This document shows, in pieces, positions 36,550 to 45,251 of a stretch of 64,000 nt of DNA. Each line of letters opens with the position of its first letter. The stretch's first letter is position 1. Made by a program: the position numbers and the translations under genes. The notes beneath the pieces were generated by a model. That model had not been told where the DNA came from. It searched no databases and saw only the letters and a program-made list of their open reading frames with translations. The stretch is from Thermopolyspora sp040678635. GTDB lineage: Bacteria; Actinomycetota; Actinomycetes; Streptosporangiales; Streptosporangiaceae. Location: assembly GCF_040678635.1 (NCBI RefSeq), contig NZ_JBFATZ010000016.1:127960-191959 (forward strand). Direction: 5' to 3'.

Positions 36550-37848
36550 GTGTCCAAAGCCGAATCCTTCGGAAGAAACCGTCCCGACGCCTGTCCGGGA
36601 GCGCTCCAGGTGCACGAAGCCGCCGACGGGCCGCTCGCCCGGGTCCGGGTGCCGGGCGGCGTGATCGAAGCGGCCCAGGCACAGGTGCTGGCCACCTCCG
36701 CGACCGAGCTCGGCTCCGGGATGATCGAGCTCACTTCCCGCGGGAACGTGCAGGTGCGCGGCCTGTCCGACCCCGCCGCCTTCGCCGCTCGCATTGCCGC
36801 AGCCGGTCTGCTTCCCTCGGTCACCCACGAACGCGTACGCAACATCGTCGCCTCCCCCTTCACCGACCGCGCGTTGATCGACGCACTCGACCAGGCCCTG
36901 TGCGCGCGTCCGGCGCTCGCGGAACTGCCCGGCCGCTTCCTGTTCTCGATCGAGGACATCGGCCTGGAGGCGGACGTCACCTACGTGAACCGCCGACTGC
37001 TGCTGGCCGGGCATGACGCGGGCCTCGACGTACCGGAGTGGATGGCCGTCCCGCTCATGCTCGACGCCGCCGAGGCCTTCCTGCGCCTGCGCGGCACCGA
37101 ATGGCGCATCGCGGAACTGGACGACGGCCCGGCCAGGATCGCCGCCCTGCTCGGCGGCCCGTCCACAACCATCCCGCCAGATTCGCCCAACCCGGATTCG
37201 CCGCATCCGCCCGGCCGGGACGATTCCGGCGCTGCTCGCACGTCACGGCCGAGCACGCCTTCCCACGACGAGAGAGTTCTCGGGCGCTCGGACACACCCG
37301 CGTCGGGCTCGCCTCAGCCGCTCGAACCGACCGAAGCCGAAAGCGCGGGCACCATCCGCCCAATTTCACGCGATCGAGAGGTTCTCGACGGCCCGGACGC
37401 CGCCCGGGCAAACCCGTCGTCGCGTGAGCTCGGCGTTCTCTTCGGCGGCCGGGCCGTACAGGCGCTGGTTCCGCTGGGAAAACCGACCCCGGCGCAACTG
37501 CTCGCCCTCGCCGACGTCGCCGACGAGGTACGGCTGACGCCCTGGCGGACGTTCGTCGTACGCGACCCGGCCGACGCCGACGAGGTGGAGCGGCGGCTGG
37601 CCGCGGCGGGCCTTGTCACGGACTCCGATTCGCCCTGGGCGGGGGTCACGGCCTGCATCGGTCGTCCAGGCTGTGGAAAGGCGCTGGCAAACGTGCACGC
37701 GGATGCGACAGCCTGGGTGCTCGGGCGCATACACGCTCCCGCCACGCCGGTCCACTGGTCCGGCTGCGAGCGGCGATGCGGGCTCCCGCGCGGCCGGGTC
37801 CTGCAGATGGTGGCCACGGCCGACGGCTACGACGAAAGGCTCACGTGA
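36550..37848 (+). CDS. cobG: Precorrin-3B synthase CobG
   Basis: A 432-aa sulfite/nitrite-reductase-like enzyme that hydroxylates and contracts precorrin-3A with O2 in the aerobic pathway. TSRGNVQVRGL is the first ferredoxin-like half's signature. CIGRPGCGKALANVHADA and HWSGCERRCG supply the four Cys of the Fe-S centre. Residues about 203-293 form a long Pro/Ser/Asp-rich insertion between the halves that is not part of the fold and looks like an expanded linker. Leaderless start predicted. The stop overlaps cobH by GTGA. Confidence 0.88.
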   Translation: MSKAESFGRNRPDACPGALQVHEAADGPLARVRVPGGVIEAAQAQVLATSATELGSGMIELTSRGNVQVRGLSDPAAFAARIAAAGLLPSVTHERVRNIVASPFTDRALIDALDQALCARPALAELPGRFLFSIEDIGLEADVTYVNRRLLLAGHDAGLDVPEWMAVPLMLDAAEAFLRLRGTEWRIAELDDGPARIAALLGGPSTTIPPDSPNPDSPHPPGRDDSGAARTSRPSTPSHDERVLGRSDTPASGSPQPLEPTEAESAGTIRPISRDREVLDGPDAARANPSSRELGVLFGGRAVQALVPLGKPTPAQLLALADVADEVRLTPWRTFVVRDPADADEVERRLAAAGLVTDSDSPWAGVTACIGRPGCGKALANVHADATAWVLGRIHAPATPVHWSGCERRCGLPRGRVLQMVATADGYDERLT

Positions 37849-38561
37849 CCGAAGGCGGCGACAAGCGACCGGCGGCCGGGCACCCCGGCCCGGTGAACAA
37901 CCTGGTGACCGATCCGGTGACCAGTCCGGTGACCAGTCCGGTGACCGATTACGTGCGCGACGGCGCGGAGATCTACCGCCGGTCGTTCGCCACGATCCGC
38001 GCCGAGGCGGACCTCGACGGCCTGCCGCCCGAGGTCGCACAGGTCGCGGTCCGGATGATCCACGCGTGCGGGATGACCGACCTGGTACGCGACCTCGCCT
38101 GGTCGCCCGGCGTGGTGGCGAAGGCGCGGGCGGCGCTGCGGGCGGGTGCGCCGGTGCTGTGCGACGCCATGATGGTGGCCTCCGGCGTGACCAGGCGCAG
38201 GCTGCCCGCCGGCAACGACGTGGTGTGCACGCTCGGCGACCCGCGCGTACCCGAGCTGGCCGAACGGCTCGGCACCACCCGCAGCGCCGCGGCCCTGGAA
38301 CTGTGGCGCGACCGTCTGGCGGGCTCGGTGGTGGCGATCGGCAACGCCCCGACCGCGCTGTTCCGCCTGCTGGAGTTGGTCGCCGAGGGCGCGGGACGCC
38401 CGGCGGCGGTGCTCGGCATCCCGGTGGGTTTCGTCGGCGCGGCCGAGTCCAAACTGGCCCTGGCCGAAAGCGATCTCGACCACCTGGTCGTACACGGCCG
38501 CCGCGGTGGCAGCGCGATCACGGCGGCGGCGGTCAACGCGATCGCAAGCGAGGCGGAATGA
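37845..38561 (+). CDS. cobH: Precorrin-8X methylmutase CobH
   Basis: A 238-aa CobH/CbiC enzyme that moves the C11 methyl group to C12 to form hydrogenobyrinate. The catalytic His is in VRMIHACGMTDLV (His73). LCDAMMVASGV and GNAPTALFRLLE are family signatures. Before the domain, residues 21-35 carry a repeat (DPVTSPVTSPVTD) encoded by tandem CCGGTGACCAGT-type units, an unusual extension. The start overlaps cobG. The stop overlaps, by ATGA, a repeat-encoding ORF. Confidence 0.9.
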   Translation: MTEGGDKRPAAGHPGPVNNLVTDPVTSPVTSPVTDYVRDGAEIYRRSFATIRAEADLDGLPPEVAQVAVRMIHACGMTDLVRDLAWSPGVVAKARAALRAGAPVLCDAMMVASGVTRRRLPAGNDVVCTLGDPRVPELAERLGTTRSAAALELWRDRLAGSVVAIGNAPTALFRLLELVAEGAGRPAAVLGIPVGFVGAAESKLALAESDLDHLVVHGRRGGSAITAAAVNAIASEAE

Positions 38562-38938
38562 CCAACGAGAAGGGGAACGTCGTGCGCGCATTGTGCTCCG
38601 GGCCGTCCCGGTCGGCCCTCCACGAGATGCGAACAGCACCCCTGTCCGAGGCCCGGCTCCTGGCCGGAACTGCGGTCCGGCGCCAACCGCTCGGGCGGCG
38701 GCCCGCACACACGGCCCGTCCCCGACCCCAAACCGCGCTACAGCGCCCCCTGCTCAGGCACCGGCCCGCACACACGACCGGCCACCTGCCCCTAACGGCG
38801 GTCCGGCGCCAACCGCTCGGGCGGCGGCCCGTACACACGGCCCACCTCCGGCCCCAAACCGCGCTACAGCGCCCCCTGCTCAGGCACCGGCCCGCACACA
38901 CGACCGCCCACCTGCCCCTAACGGCGGCGCGGGCATGA
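38558..38938 (+). CDS. Unrecognised basic, His/Arg-rich repeat protein between cobH and cobIJ
   Basis: A 126-codon ORF that overlaps the cobH stop (ATGA) at one end and the cobIJ start (ATGA) at the other, so all three could be translated as a chain. After ~38 ordinary residues it contains two 42-residue repeats (RRQPLGRRPAHTARPRPQTA then LQRPLLRHRPAHTTGHLPLTA and a near copy), encoded by a 126-bp tandem duplication. It is rich in Arg, His, Pro and Leu, with no membrane segment and no known domain. It may be a new small protein, or a spacer kept open to preserve coupling. Confidence 0.45.
   Translation: MTNEKGNVVRALCSGPSRSALHEMRTAPLSEARLLAGTAVRRQPLGRRPAHTARPRPQTALQRPLLRHRPAHTTGHLPLTAVRRQPLGRRPVHTAHLRPQTALQRPLLRHRPAHTTAHLPLTAARA
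38672..38923. repeat. 126-bp tandem duplication between cobH and cobIJ
   Basis: Unit 1 is 38672-38797 and unit 2 is 38798-38923, with only a few mismatches. The period is 42 codons, so every frame stays open. A partial third start (GCGGCGCGGG) follows at 38924. Confidence 0.9.
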
Positions 38939-40413
38939 CCGGACGCCTGTACGGGGTCGGCCTCGGCCCCGGCGACCCCGATCTGATCACCGTCAAGGCC
39001 GCCCGGCTGATCGGCCAGGCCGACGTGATCGCCTACCACGCCGCCCGGCACGGCCGCAGCATCGCCCGCTCGATCGCGATGCCGTACATCCGCCCGGGGC
39101 AGATCGAGGAACTGCTGCAGTACCCGCTGACGGTCGAGACCACCGACCATCCCGGCGGATACCAGGGCGCGCTCGACGACTTCTACGTCGAGTGCGCGGC
39201 CCGGCTCGCCGCCCACCTCGACGAGGGCAGGAACGTCGTCGTGCTCTGCGAGGGCGACCCGCTCTTCTACGGCTCCTACATGCACATGCACAAGCGGCTG
39301 GCTCATCGCTACCCGACCGAGGTGGTGCCCGGCGTCACCTCCGTGGCCGCCGCCGCCGCGGTGCTGGGCCGTCCGCTGGTGGAACGCGACGAGATCCTCA
39401 CCGTGCTGCCCGGCACGCTCCCCGGCGAGGTCCTCGCCGACCGTCTGCGCGCCACCGATTCGGCGGCCGTGCTCAAGCTGGGCCGTACCTTCGAGAAGGT
39501 ACGCGACGCCTTCGCCGGGGCCGGGCGGCTCGACGAGGCCTGGTACGTGGAGCGCGCCACCATGGACGGCGAGCGGGTCGTGCCGCTGAAGGACGTCGAC
39601 CCGGAAGGCGTGCCGTACTTCTCCCTGGCCCTGCTCGCGAGCCCGGCCGAGCGCACGTTCACGCCCGAGCCCGAGTCGGCCACGACCGCTCCCGAAGTGG
39701 TCGTCGTGGGGCTCGGCCCTGCCGGACGCCCCTGGCTCACCCCCGAGGCCCAGGACGCCCTCGCCACCGCGACCGACCTTGTGGGCTACGGCCCGTACGT
39801 CGACCGGGTGCCGCCGAACCCCCGTCAGCGCCGCCACCGCACCGGCAACCGGGTGGAGGCCGAACGCGCCAGGCACGCCCTCGACCTCGCCCGCGAGGGC
39901 AGGCGGGTGGCCGTCGTCTCCTCCGGAGACCCGGGCGTCTTCGCCATGGCGAGCGCGGTCCTGGAGGCCGCGGCCGACTACCCGGACGTGCCGGTACGCG
40001 TCGTGCCGGGCCTCACCGCCGCCCAGGCCGTGGCCGCCCGCGCGGGCGCCCCGCTGGGCCATGACTTCTGCGTCCTGTCCCTGTCCGACCTGCTCAAACC
40101 CTGGGAGGTCATCGCCGACCGCCTCACCGCCGCCGCCAAGGCCGACCTCGTCCTCGCCATCTACAACCCGGCCTCCCGCAGCCGCACCTGGCAACTGCCC
40201 GCCGCCCGCGACCTGCTCCTCGAACACCGTGCGCCGGACACCCCCGTCGTGATCGGCCGCGACGTCGGCGGCCCCGAGGAGAGCGTCGACATCACCACAC
40301 TCGGCGAACTCGATCCGGCCAAGGTGGACATGCGCTGCCTACTGATCATCGGCTCCTCGACCACCCGCGTCACCGCGCAGGGCACCGTCTACACACCGCG
40401 TCGCTATCCCTGA
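38935..40413 (+). CDS. cobIJ: CobI-CobJ fusion (precorrin-2 C20- and precorrin-3B C17-methyltransferase)
   Basis: A 492-aa fusion of two SAM-dependent corrin methyltransferases, a common actinobacterial form. Residues 1-240 are CobI (LYGVGLGPGDPDLITVKAA, CEGDPLFYGSYMHMH, VVPGVTSVAAAAA). About 255-492 are CobJ (VVVVGLGPAGRPWLTPEA, SSGDPGVFAMASAVLEAA, YNPASRSRTWQL, GRDVGGPEESV). They act on either side of CobG. The ATG at 38935 overlaps the preceding repeat ORF's stop. The last 10 bp overlap the convergent cobK gene. Confidence 0.92.
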   Translation: MTGRLYGVGLGPGDPDLITVKAARLIGQADVIAYHAARHGRSIARSIAMPYIRPGQIEELLQYPLTVETTDHPGGYQGALDDFYVECAARLAAHLDEGRNVVVLCEGDPLFYGSYMHMHKRLAHRYPTEVVPGVTSVAAAAAVLGRPLVERDEILTVLPGTLPGEVLADRLRATDSAAVLKLGRTFEKVRDAFAGAGRLDEAWYVERATMDGERVVPLKDVDPEGVPYFSLALLASPAERTFTPEPESATTAPEVVVVGLGPAGRPWLTPEAQDALATATDLVGYGPYVDRVPPNPRQRRHRTGNRVEAERARHALDLAREGRRVAVVSSGDPGVFAMASAVLEAAADYPDVPVRVVPGLTAAQAVAARAGAPLGHDFCVLSLSDLLKPWEVIADRLTAAAKADLVLAIYNPASRSRTWQLPAARDLLLEHRAPDTPVVIGRDVGGPEESVDITTLGELDPAKVDMRCLLIIGSSTTRVTAQGTVYTPRRYP

Positions 40414-41150
40414 CTCCAGGGGGAAGCAAGGGTCCAGGAGAGAGCCTCCTCGACCGTGCACACGACGGGCACCCCGGGCGGCGGCGGAGGTCGGTCGATC
40501 ATGATTACTCGAAGGCCGAGTTCGCGGGCGGCGGTGAGTTTGGCCGCGGTCATGGTGCCGCCGCTGTCCTTCGTGACGAGCACGTCGAGGCGGTGGCGGC
40601 GGATCAGCGCGCGTTCGCCCTCGACCGTGTACGGCCCGCGGTCCAGGAGCACCTGCACGTTGTCCGGGATCGGCGGCTCGGGCGGATCGACCGATCTGGC
40701 GAGGAACCAGACGCCGCGGACGGGCGCGAAGACCGGCAGGCTGCGGCGGCCGGTGGTGAGGAACACGCGCATCGGGGCGGTGAGCAGGGCGGCGGCCTCG
40801 TGCAGCGAGGGCACGCGCTCCCAGACGTCGCCGGGGCCTTCCTGCCAGCCGGGACGGCGCAGCGCCAGCAGCGGCACGCCGGTGCGTGCGGCGGCCTCGG
40901 CGGCCGAGGCGGTCATCCGGGCGGCGAAGGGGTGGGTGGCGTCCACCAGGGCGTCGGCGCGTTCGGCGCGCAGCCAGGCGGCCAGGCCGTCGGGGCCCCC
41001 GAAACCGCCCTGCCGTACCTCGCCCTCCGGGAGACGGGGGTTGGCAACGCGGCCCGCCAGGGACGTGATCACGTGGACGCCTTCGGCCACAAGCCCGGCC
41101 GCCAGCGCTCGCGCCTCGGCCGTACCGCCGAGGATCAGGACGCGGCGCAT
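40404..41150 (-). CDS. cobK: Precorrin-6A reductase CobK
   Basis: A 248-aa NADPH-dependent reductase of the aerobic pathway. VLILGGTAEARALAAGL is the nucleotide loop. DATHPFAARMTASAAEAA, GPYTVEGERALI and LVTKDSGG are CobK hallmarks. Its start lies inside the 3' end of cobM (16-bp overlap), so the two are co-translated. Its stop overlaps the convergent cobIJ end by 10 bp. Confidence 0.9.
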   Translation of the reverse strand: MRRVLILGGTAEARALAAGLVAEGVHVITSLAGRVANPRLPEGEVRQGGFGGPDGLAAWLRAERADALVDATHPFAARMTASAAEAAARTGVPLLALRRPGWQEGPGDVWERVPSLHEAAALLTAPMRVFLTTGRRSLPVFAPVRGVWFLARSVDPPEPPIPDNVQVLLDRGPYTVEGERALIRRHRLDVLVTKDSGGTMTAAKLTAARELGLRVIMIDRPPPPPGVPVVCTVEEALSWTLASPWSQG

Positions 41151-41890
41151 GGACGGTCCCGTTCGGCGCTGTAGAGGTGGCTGTCGGGGAACTCCGCGGC
41201 GGTCAGGGCGCGGCCGACGACGATCACGGCGGTGCGTTTGACGCCTGCCCCGCGGACCCGCACGGCGATGTCGTCCAGAGTGCCCCGCAGGATGATCTCA
41301 TCGGGTCGGGACGCGTAGGCGACCACGGCAACCGGGCACTCCGGGCCGTAGACGGGCAGCAGGTCCGCGACCACCGCCTCGATGCGCTGAACCGCGAGGT
41401 GCAGCACCATGGTGGCCCCGCTCGCGCCCAGCGTGGCCAGATCCTCCCCGGGCGGCATCGGCGTCGCCCGCGCGGCCGTACGCGTCAAGATCACGCTCTG
41501 TGCCACCCCGGGAACCGTCAGCTCGCGCCGCAACGAGGCCGCGGCGGCGGCGAAGGCCGGAACGCCCGGAACGATCTCGTACGGCACACCGATCGCGTCC
41601 AGCCTGCGCATCTGCTCGGCCACGGCACTGAAGATCGACGGGTCGCCGGAGTGCAGCCGGGCCACGTCGCACCCGCGGGCATGGGCATCGGCGATCTCGC
41701 CGATGATCTGGTCGAGCGTGAGGTCGGCCGTGTCCACCAGCCGGGCACCCGGAGCGCATGCGTCGAGCAACTCACGCGGCACCAACGATCCCGCGTACAG
41801 ACAGACCGGGGTCGTCTGCAACAACCGCAACCCTCGCACAGTGATCAGGTCAGCCGCCCCCGGACCGGCCCCGATGAAATACACGGTCAT
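41135..41890 (-). CDS. cobM: Precorrin-4 C11-methyltransferase CobM
   Basis: A 251-aa SAM-dependent methyltransferase. VYFIGAGPGAADLITVRG is the N-terminal motif, LYAGSLVP is typical of CobM/CbiF, HSGDPSIFSAVAEQM the substrate loop and VPGVPAFAAAAA the SAM region. First gene of the cobM-cobK pair. The 219 bp upstream show no riboswitch core or recognisable gene. Confidence 0.92.
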   Translation of the reverse strand: MTVYFIGAGPGAADLITVRGLRLLQTTPVCLYAGSLVPRELLDACAPGARLVDTADLTLDQIIGEIADAHARGCDVARLHSGDPSIFSAVAEQMRRLDAIGVPYEIVPGVPAFAAAAASLRRELTVPGVAQSVILTRTAARATPMPPGEDLATLGASGATMVLHLAVQRIEAVVADLLPVYGPECPVAVVAYASRPDEIILRGTLDDIAVRVRGAGVKRTAVIVVGRALTAAEFPDSHLYSAERDRPCAAS

Positions 41891-42109
41891 GATCGGCCCC
41901 TAAATGTGAAGTGCCTGGAGTGAACCACTTTGAGCCTGACTAGCGCTCGTGGTGCTTTTCAGGCCGTGACACGCTCTGGCCGTACGCAAATCGCGCTCGA
42001 CGACTGATAGAGGCACAACCGGACCGGTCATCGACCGGCTCCAAGCAGGTGAACTTTCTAGATGCCTGATCAGTGCTGCCGAAGTCAGCGAGGACGAGAA
42101 ACCCCTCCA

Positions 42110-42499
42110 TCACGATGCGGCTCGCTTGAAGTCGATACTGGCCGTGCCAGAGGTCTGAGGCGTCTCCCACCCGTACACCTGAACCTTGACCGGCGTCGAG
42201 ATTGTCTCGCCGACTTCGCCGGGCACGCGAACCGTGTGGAGCACATCCACGCCGATCGCCAGCGCGTATCGCCGGATTGTGGACAGATGAGGATCGCCGC
42301 CCAGACGCTCGAAGCCGGACACCGCCGGCTCGCTATGTCCCATCCGTTCCGCAACCTCGGCCTGCGTCATGCCGCGCTGTCGGCGGATGCCCACCAGCGT
42401 CTCGATCAGCCGCATGTCCCGCTCGATCGCGGCGTTCTCGCGCTGGACTTCGGGATCGTCCAGGTCGATGCCCAGAAGTTCGGCGACGTGCGGGTCCAT
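42110..42499 (-). CDS. XRE-family DNA-binding protein
   Basis: A 129-aa protein with an acidic N-terminus and a helix-turn-helix at about residues 44-98 (RQRGMTQAEVAERMGHSEPA, VSGFERLGGDPHLSTIRRYA). The C-terminal ~45 residues (HTVRVPGEVGETISTPVKVQ) resemble nothing I can name. It stands alone; no toxin-like partner is convincing nearby. Start: GGAGG lies 10 nt before the ATG at 42499 and 7 nt before a GTG at 42502; either may be used. Confidence 0.75.
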   Translation of the reverse strand: MDPHVAELLGIDLDDPEVQRENAAIERDMRLIETLVGIRRQRGMTQAEVAERMGHSEPAVSGFERLGGDPHLSTIRRYALAIGVDVLHTVRVPGEVGETISTPVKVQVYGWETPQTSGTASIDFKRAAS

Positions 42500-42713
42500 C
42501 ACCCAGCAACCTCCCCCGTATCGGCTTCACCTTTTATTCTCGCAGGCCGATCGGCCAGGCGAGGAGACGGTACTCGCCGCTCGGGTCAGCCAGGCGGGCT
42601 TCGTAGGGGCACTGGCCGAGATGGCGAGTTTTTTTCGTGCAGGGCAACCAGGTGTTCGCGGCCCGCGTCCGCGAGCGGGCCGAACGGCTGCGCCGGTCGG
42701 GTGAAGCCGCGGC

Positions 42714-44057
42714 CTATTCCTTGATCAACGCCCATACGGTCACCGGCATCGCGGCCCGCCAGCCGGTGAAGCCGCCCACCGGGGCGGCCCGCTGTACGGC
42801 CAGTCGCACCAGATCGCCGCCGAGTCTGGCGTACCAGTGGGCGAGCAGCGTCTCGGTTTCCACGGTGACGGCGTTGGCCACCAGGCGGCCGCCGGGGCGG
42901 AGGGCCGTCCAGCAGCGGTCGATGAGGCCGGGGGCGGTGGCGCCGCCGCCGATGAAGATGGCGTCGGGGGTGGGGAGGTCGTCGAGGGCGGCGGGGGCCT
43001 CGCCTTCGATGACGCGGAGGGAGGGGACGCCGAGGGTGTCGGCGTTGCGGCGGATGCGGGCGGCGCGGTCGGGGCGGCTTTCCACGGCGATCGCCGTGCA
43101 GGACGGGTGGGTGCGCATCCACTCGATCGCGATGCTGCCCGAGCCCGCGCCCACGTCCCACAGCAGTTCGCCGGGGAGGGGGGCGAGGCGGGACAGGGTG
43201 ACCGCGCGGACCTCGCGTTTGGTGAGCTGGCCGTCGTGGTCGAACGCGTCGTCGGGCAGGCCAGGGACGCGGGGCAGCGGCCGGGTGCCGGGCGTGGGCA
43301 CGCATTCCACGGCGATGACGTGGAGACGTGTGGGGGTGGCCTGGTCGGCGGGCCGTACGGATTCGGTGGGGGCGCCCAGGTCGGACAGGACCGTGACGTC
43401 GCTGGCGGCGTATCCCGATGTGTCCAGCAATTGGGTGACGGCTTCTGGAGAGGAGCCGAGGATGAGCACCCGGCGTCCGGGCGACAGGGCCGGGCGGAGC
43501 GCGGCGAGCGGGCGTCCGACGGCGCTGACGACCTCGACCTGTTCCAGCGGCCAGCCGAGGCGGGCGCAGGCGAGCGACACCGATGAGACGTGCGGCAACA
43601 CTCGTATTCGCTCGGCGCCCAGCAGTCGTACGAGGGTCGAGCCGATGCCGTAGAACATGGGGTCGCCGCTGGCCAGCACGCACACCTCGCGGTCGCCGAG
43701 CGATTCGATCAGCGGCGGGAGGTTGGGTAGCAGCGGGGAGGGCAGCGGGACGCGTTCGACCGCCGCGCCCGGTCCCGCGACGGCGGGCACCGCGCCGTCG
43801 GTCCCTGCGGCGGACAGGTGGTCGCGCGTGGCTCCCGGGGGCGGCGACGCCGCCGTGGGCTCGGCCGTCGCGTCGGGTTCGTTCGGCAGGCCAGGTTCGT
43901 CCGGCAGGCCAGGTTCGTCCGGCAGGGGGATCGGGTCGGGTACGAGGGCGAGTTGGCGGGGGCTGCCGATCAGGACGTGGGCGGTGGCGAGCGCGCGGCG
44001 GGAGGCGGGGGTGAGGCCGGCCCAGCCGTCCGCGCCGATGCCGACGACGGTGATCAC
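42714..44057 (-). CDS. cobL: Precorrin-6Y C5,15-methyltransferase CobL
   Basis: A 447-aa CbiE-CbiT fusion that methylates C5 and C15 and decarboxylates precorrin-6B. CbiE part: TVVGIGADGWAGLTPASR, LASGDPMFYGIGSTLV, PHVSSVSLACARLG. CbiT part: LTKREVRAVTLSRLAPLPG, LLWDVGAGSGSIAIEWMR, IFIGGGATAPGLIDRCW. Residues about 45-110 are an extra Pro/Asp/Ala-rich insertion containing LPDEPGLPDEPGLPNEPD, encoded by three 18-bp repeats (about 43878-43930). GTG start overlapping the upstream PPOX stop (GTGA). Confidence 0.9.
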   Translation of the reverse strand: MITVVGIGADGWAGLTPASRRALATAHVLIGSPRQLALVPDPIPLPDEPGLPDEPGLPNEPDATAEPTAASPPPGATRDHLSAAGTDGAVPAVAGPGAAVERVPLPSPLLPNLPPLIESLGDREVCVLASGDPMFYGIGSTLVRLLGAERIRVLPHVSSVSLACARLGWPLEQVEVVSAVGRPLAALRPALSPGRRVLILGSSPEAVTQLLDTSGYAASDVTVLSDLGAPTESVRPADQATPTRLHVIAVECVPTPGTRPLPRVPGLPDDAFDHDGQLTKREVRAVTLSRLAPLPGELLWDVGAGSGSIAIEWMRTHPSCTAIAVESRPDRAARIRRNADTLGVPSLRVIEGEAPAALDDLPTPDAIFIGGGATAPGLIDRCWTALRPGGRLVANAVTVETETLLAHWYARLGGDLVRLAVQRAAPVGGFTGWRAAMPVTVWALIKE

Positions 44058-44440
44058 ACGGTGCCCAGGACGCGGGTGACCTGGATCTCCAGCACGACCC
44101 GTTGCGGGTTGGGGCGCGGGGGCTTGTAGCGGGAGGCGTAGCGGCGTTCGGCGTCGGCGATCTCGTCGGGATCGGTACGCACGGTGGCGAGGCCCTCCAG
44201 GGTGGACCAGCGGCGGCCGTCGGCCTGGCAGAGGGCGACGTGGCGGGCGCCGGCGGCGATCATGCGGGCCTTGCGGGAGTTCCGGGACGTGATGACGCGG
44301 GCGACGCCGGTCTCCAGGTCGAGGGTCGCGCCGACGGGCACCACGTGCGGGGTGCCGTCCGGGCGCACGGTGGTGAACGTGCACAGGTGACGTTCCTGCC
44401 AGAACTCGGCGAAGGCCGCACCGCGCTCGACCAGGTTCAC
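44054..44440 (-). CDS. PPOX-class F420-dependent oxidoreductase
   Basis: A 128-aa split-barrel flavin/deazaflavin protein of the pyridoxamine-phosphate-oxidase superfamily: FWQERHLCTFTTVRPDGTPH, VVPVGATLDLETG, SRNSRKARMIAAG. Relatives in actinobacteria use F420. Translationally coupled to cobL, so it may act on a corrin-pathway side reaction, but this is only inferred from position. The GTG at 44440 has GAGGAG 6 nt upstream; the longer frame to 44485 lacks one. Confidence 0.75.
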   Translation of the reverse strand: MNLVERGAAFAEFWQERHLCTFTTVRPDGTPHVVPVGATLDLETGVARVITSRNSRKARMIAAGARHVALCQADGRRWSTLEGLATVRTDPDEIADAERRYASRYKPPRPNPQRVVLEIQVTRVLGTV

Positions 44441-44511
44441 GATGACTCCTCGCTGCCTCCCCGAAAGACCGGAAATATCGTACAAGTCGTCACCTGGCAG
44501 ACTGGGTGTCC

Positions 44512-45240
44512 GTGAAGCGGCTAATGATCATCGGTATCGGCGCGGGCGACCCCGACCACCTCACCATCCAGGCAGCCAAGGCGATCGCCGCCACCGACGT
44601 GTTCTTCATCATCGACAAGGGCGAGGAGAAACACGACCTCGTACGGCTCCGCCACCACCTCATCGAGGAACACGGCCGCCCGCCGTACCGGATCGTCGAG
44701 GCCCGCGACCCCGAACGCGACCGCACCGCCCCCGCCTACGCCGCCGCCGTCGAGGACTGGCGCGCCCGCCGCGCCGACCTCTACCACCGCATGATCGACG
44801 ACGAGCTCGCCGACGGCCAGACCGGCGCCTTCCTCGTCTGGGGCGACCCCGGCGTCTACGACAGCACGCTGTCCATCCTGGACCGTCTCCCCTTCACCTA
44901 CGAGGTCATCCCGGGCATCAGCAGCATCTCCGCCCTGACCGCCCGCCACCGCACCACCCTCACCCGGGTCGGCCGCCCGGTCCACATCACCACCGGCCGC
45001 CGCCTCGCCGAACAGGGCCCCACCGCCGACGACATCCTCGTCATGCTCGACGCCCGCTGCGCCTTCGAGGGCCTGAACGACTACCACATCTACTGGGGCG
45101 CCTACCTCGGCACCCCCGACGAGATCCTCGTCGAGGGCCCGGTGGCCGAGGTGGCCGACCGCATCCGCGACCTGCGCGCACAGGCCCGCGCCCGAAAGGG
45201 CTGGATCATGGACACGTACCTGCTCCGCCGCCTGCGCTGA
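44512..45240 (+). CDS. cobF: Precorrin-6A synthase (deacetylating) CobF
   Basis: A 242-aa SAM methyltransferase that methylates C1 of precorrin-5 and releases acetate. The start MKRLMIIGIGAGDPDHLTIQ, DVFFIIDKGEEK, VWGDPGVYDSTLSI and VIPGISSISALTARH define it. Its presence confirms the aerobic branch. Two GTGs (44506, 44512) are possible; 44512 gives the typical N-terminus and a CAGACT box 8 nt upstream would make it leaderless. Transcribed divergently from the cobL pair. Confidence 0.9.
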   Translation: MKRLMIIGIGAGDPDHLTIQAAKAIAATDVFFIIDKGEEKHDLVRLRHHLIEEHGRPPYRIVEARDPERDRTAPAYAAAVEDWRARRADLYHRMIDDELADGQTGAFLVWGDPGVYDSTLSILDRLPFTYEVIPGISSISALTARHRTTLTRVGRPVHITTGRRLAEQGPTADDILVMLDARCAFEGLNDYHIYWGAYLGTPDEILVEGPVAEVADRIRDLRAQARARKGWIMDTYLLRRLR

Positions 45241-45251
45241 CCACAGGGAGT

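Noticed and set aside
38672..38923. CRISPR-like direct repeats
   Set aside because: Only two contiguous 126-bp units without spacers; a tandem duplication, not an array.
41940..42170. A possible toxin ORF next to the XRE regulator (76 codons, minus strand)
   Set aside because: It overlaps the end of the XRE gene in another frame, has no toxin-like motif, and its order does not fit HigBA- or MqsRA-type pairs.
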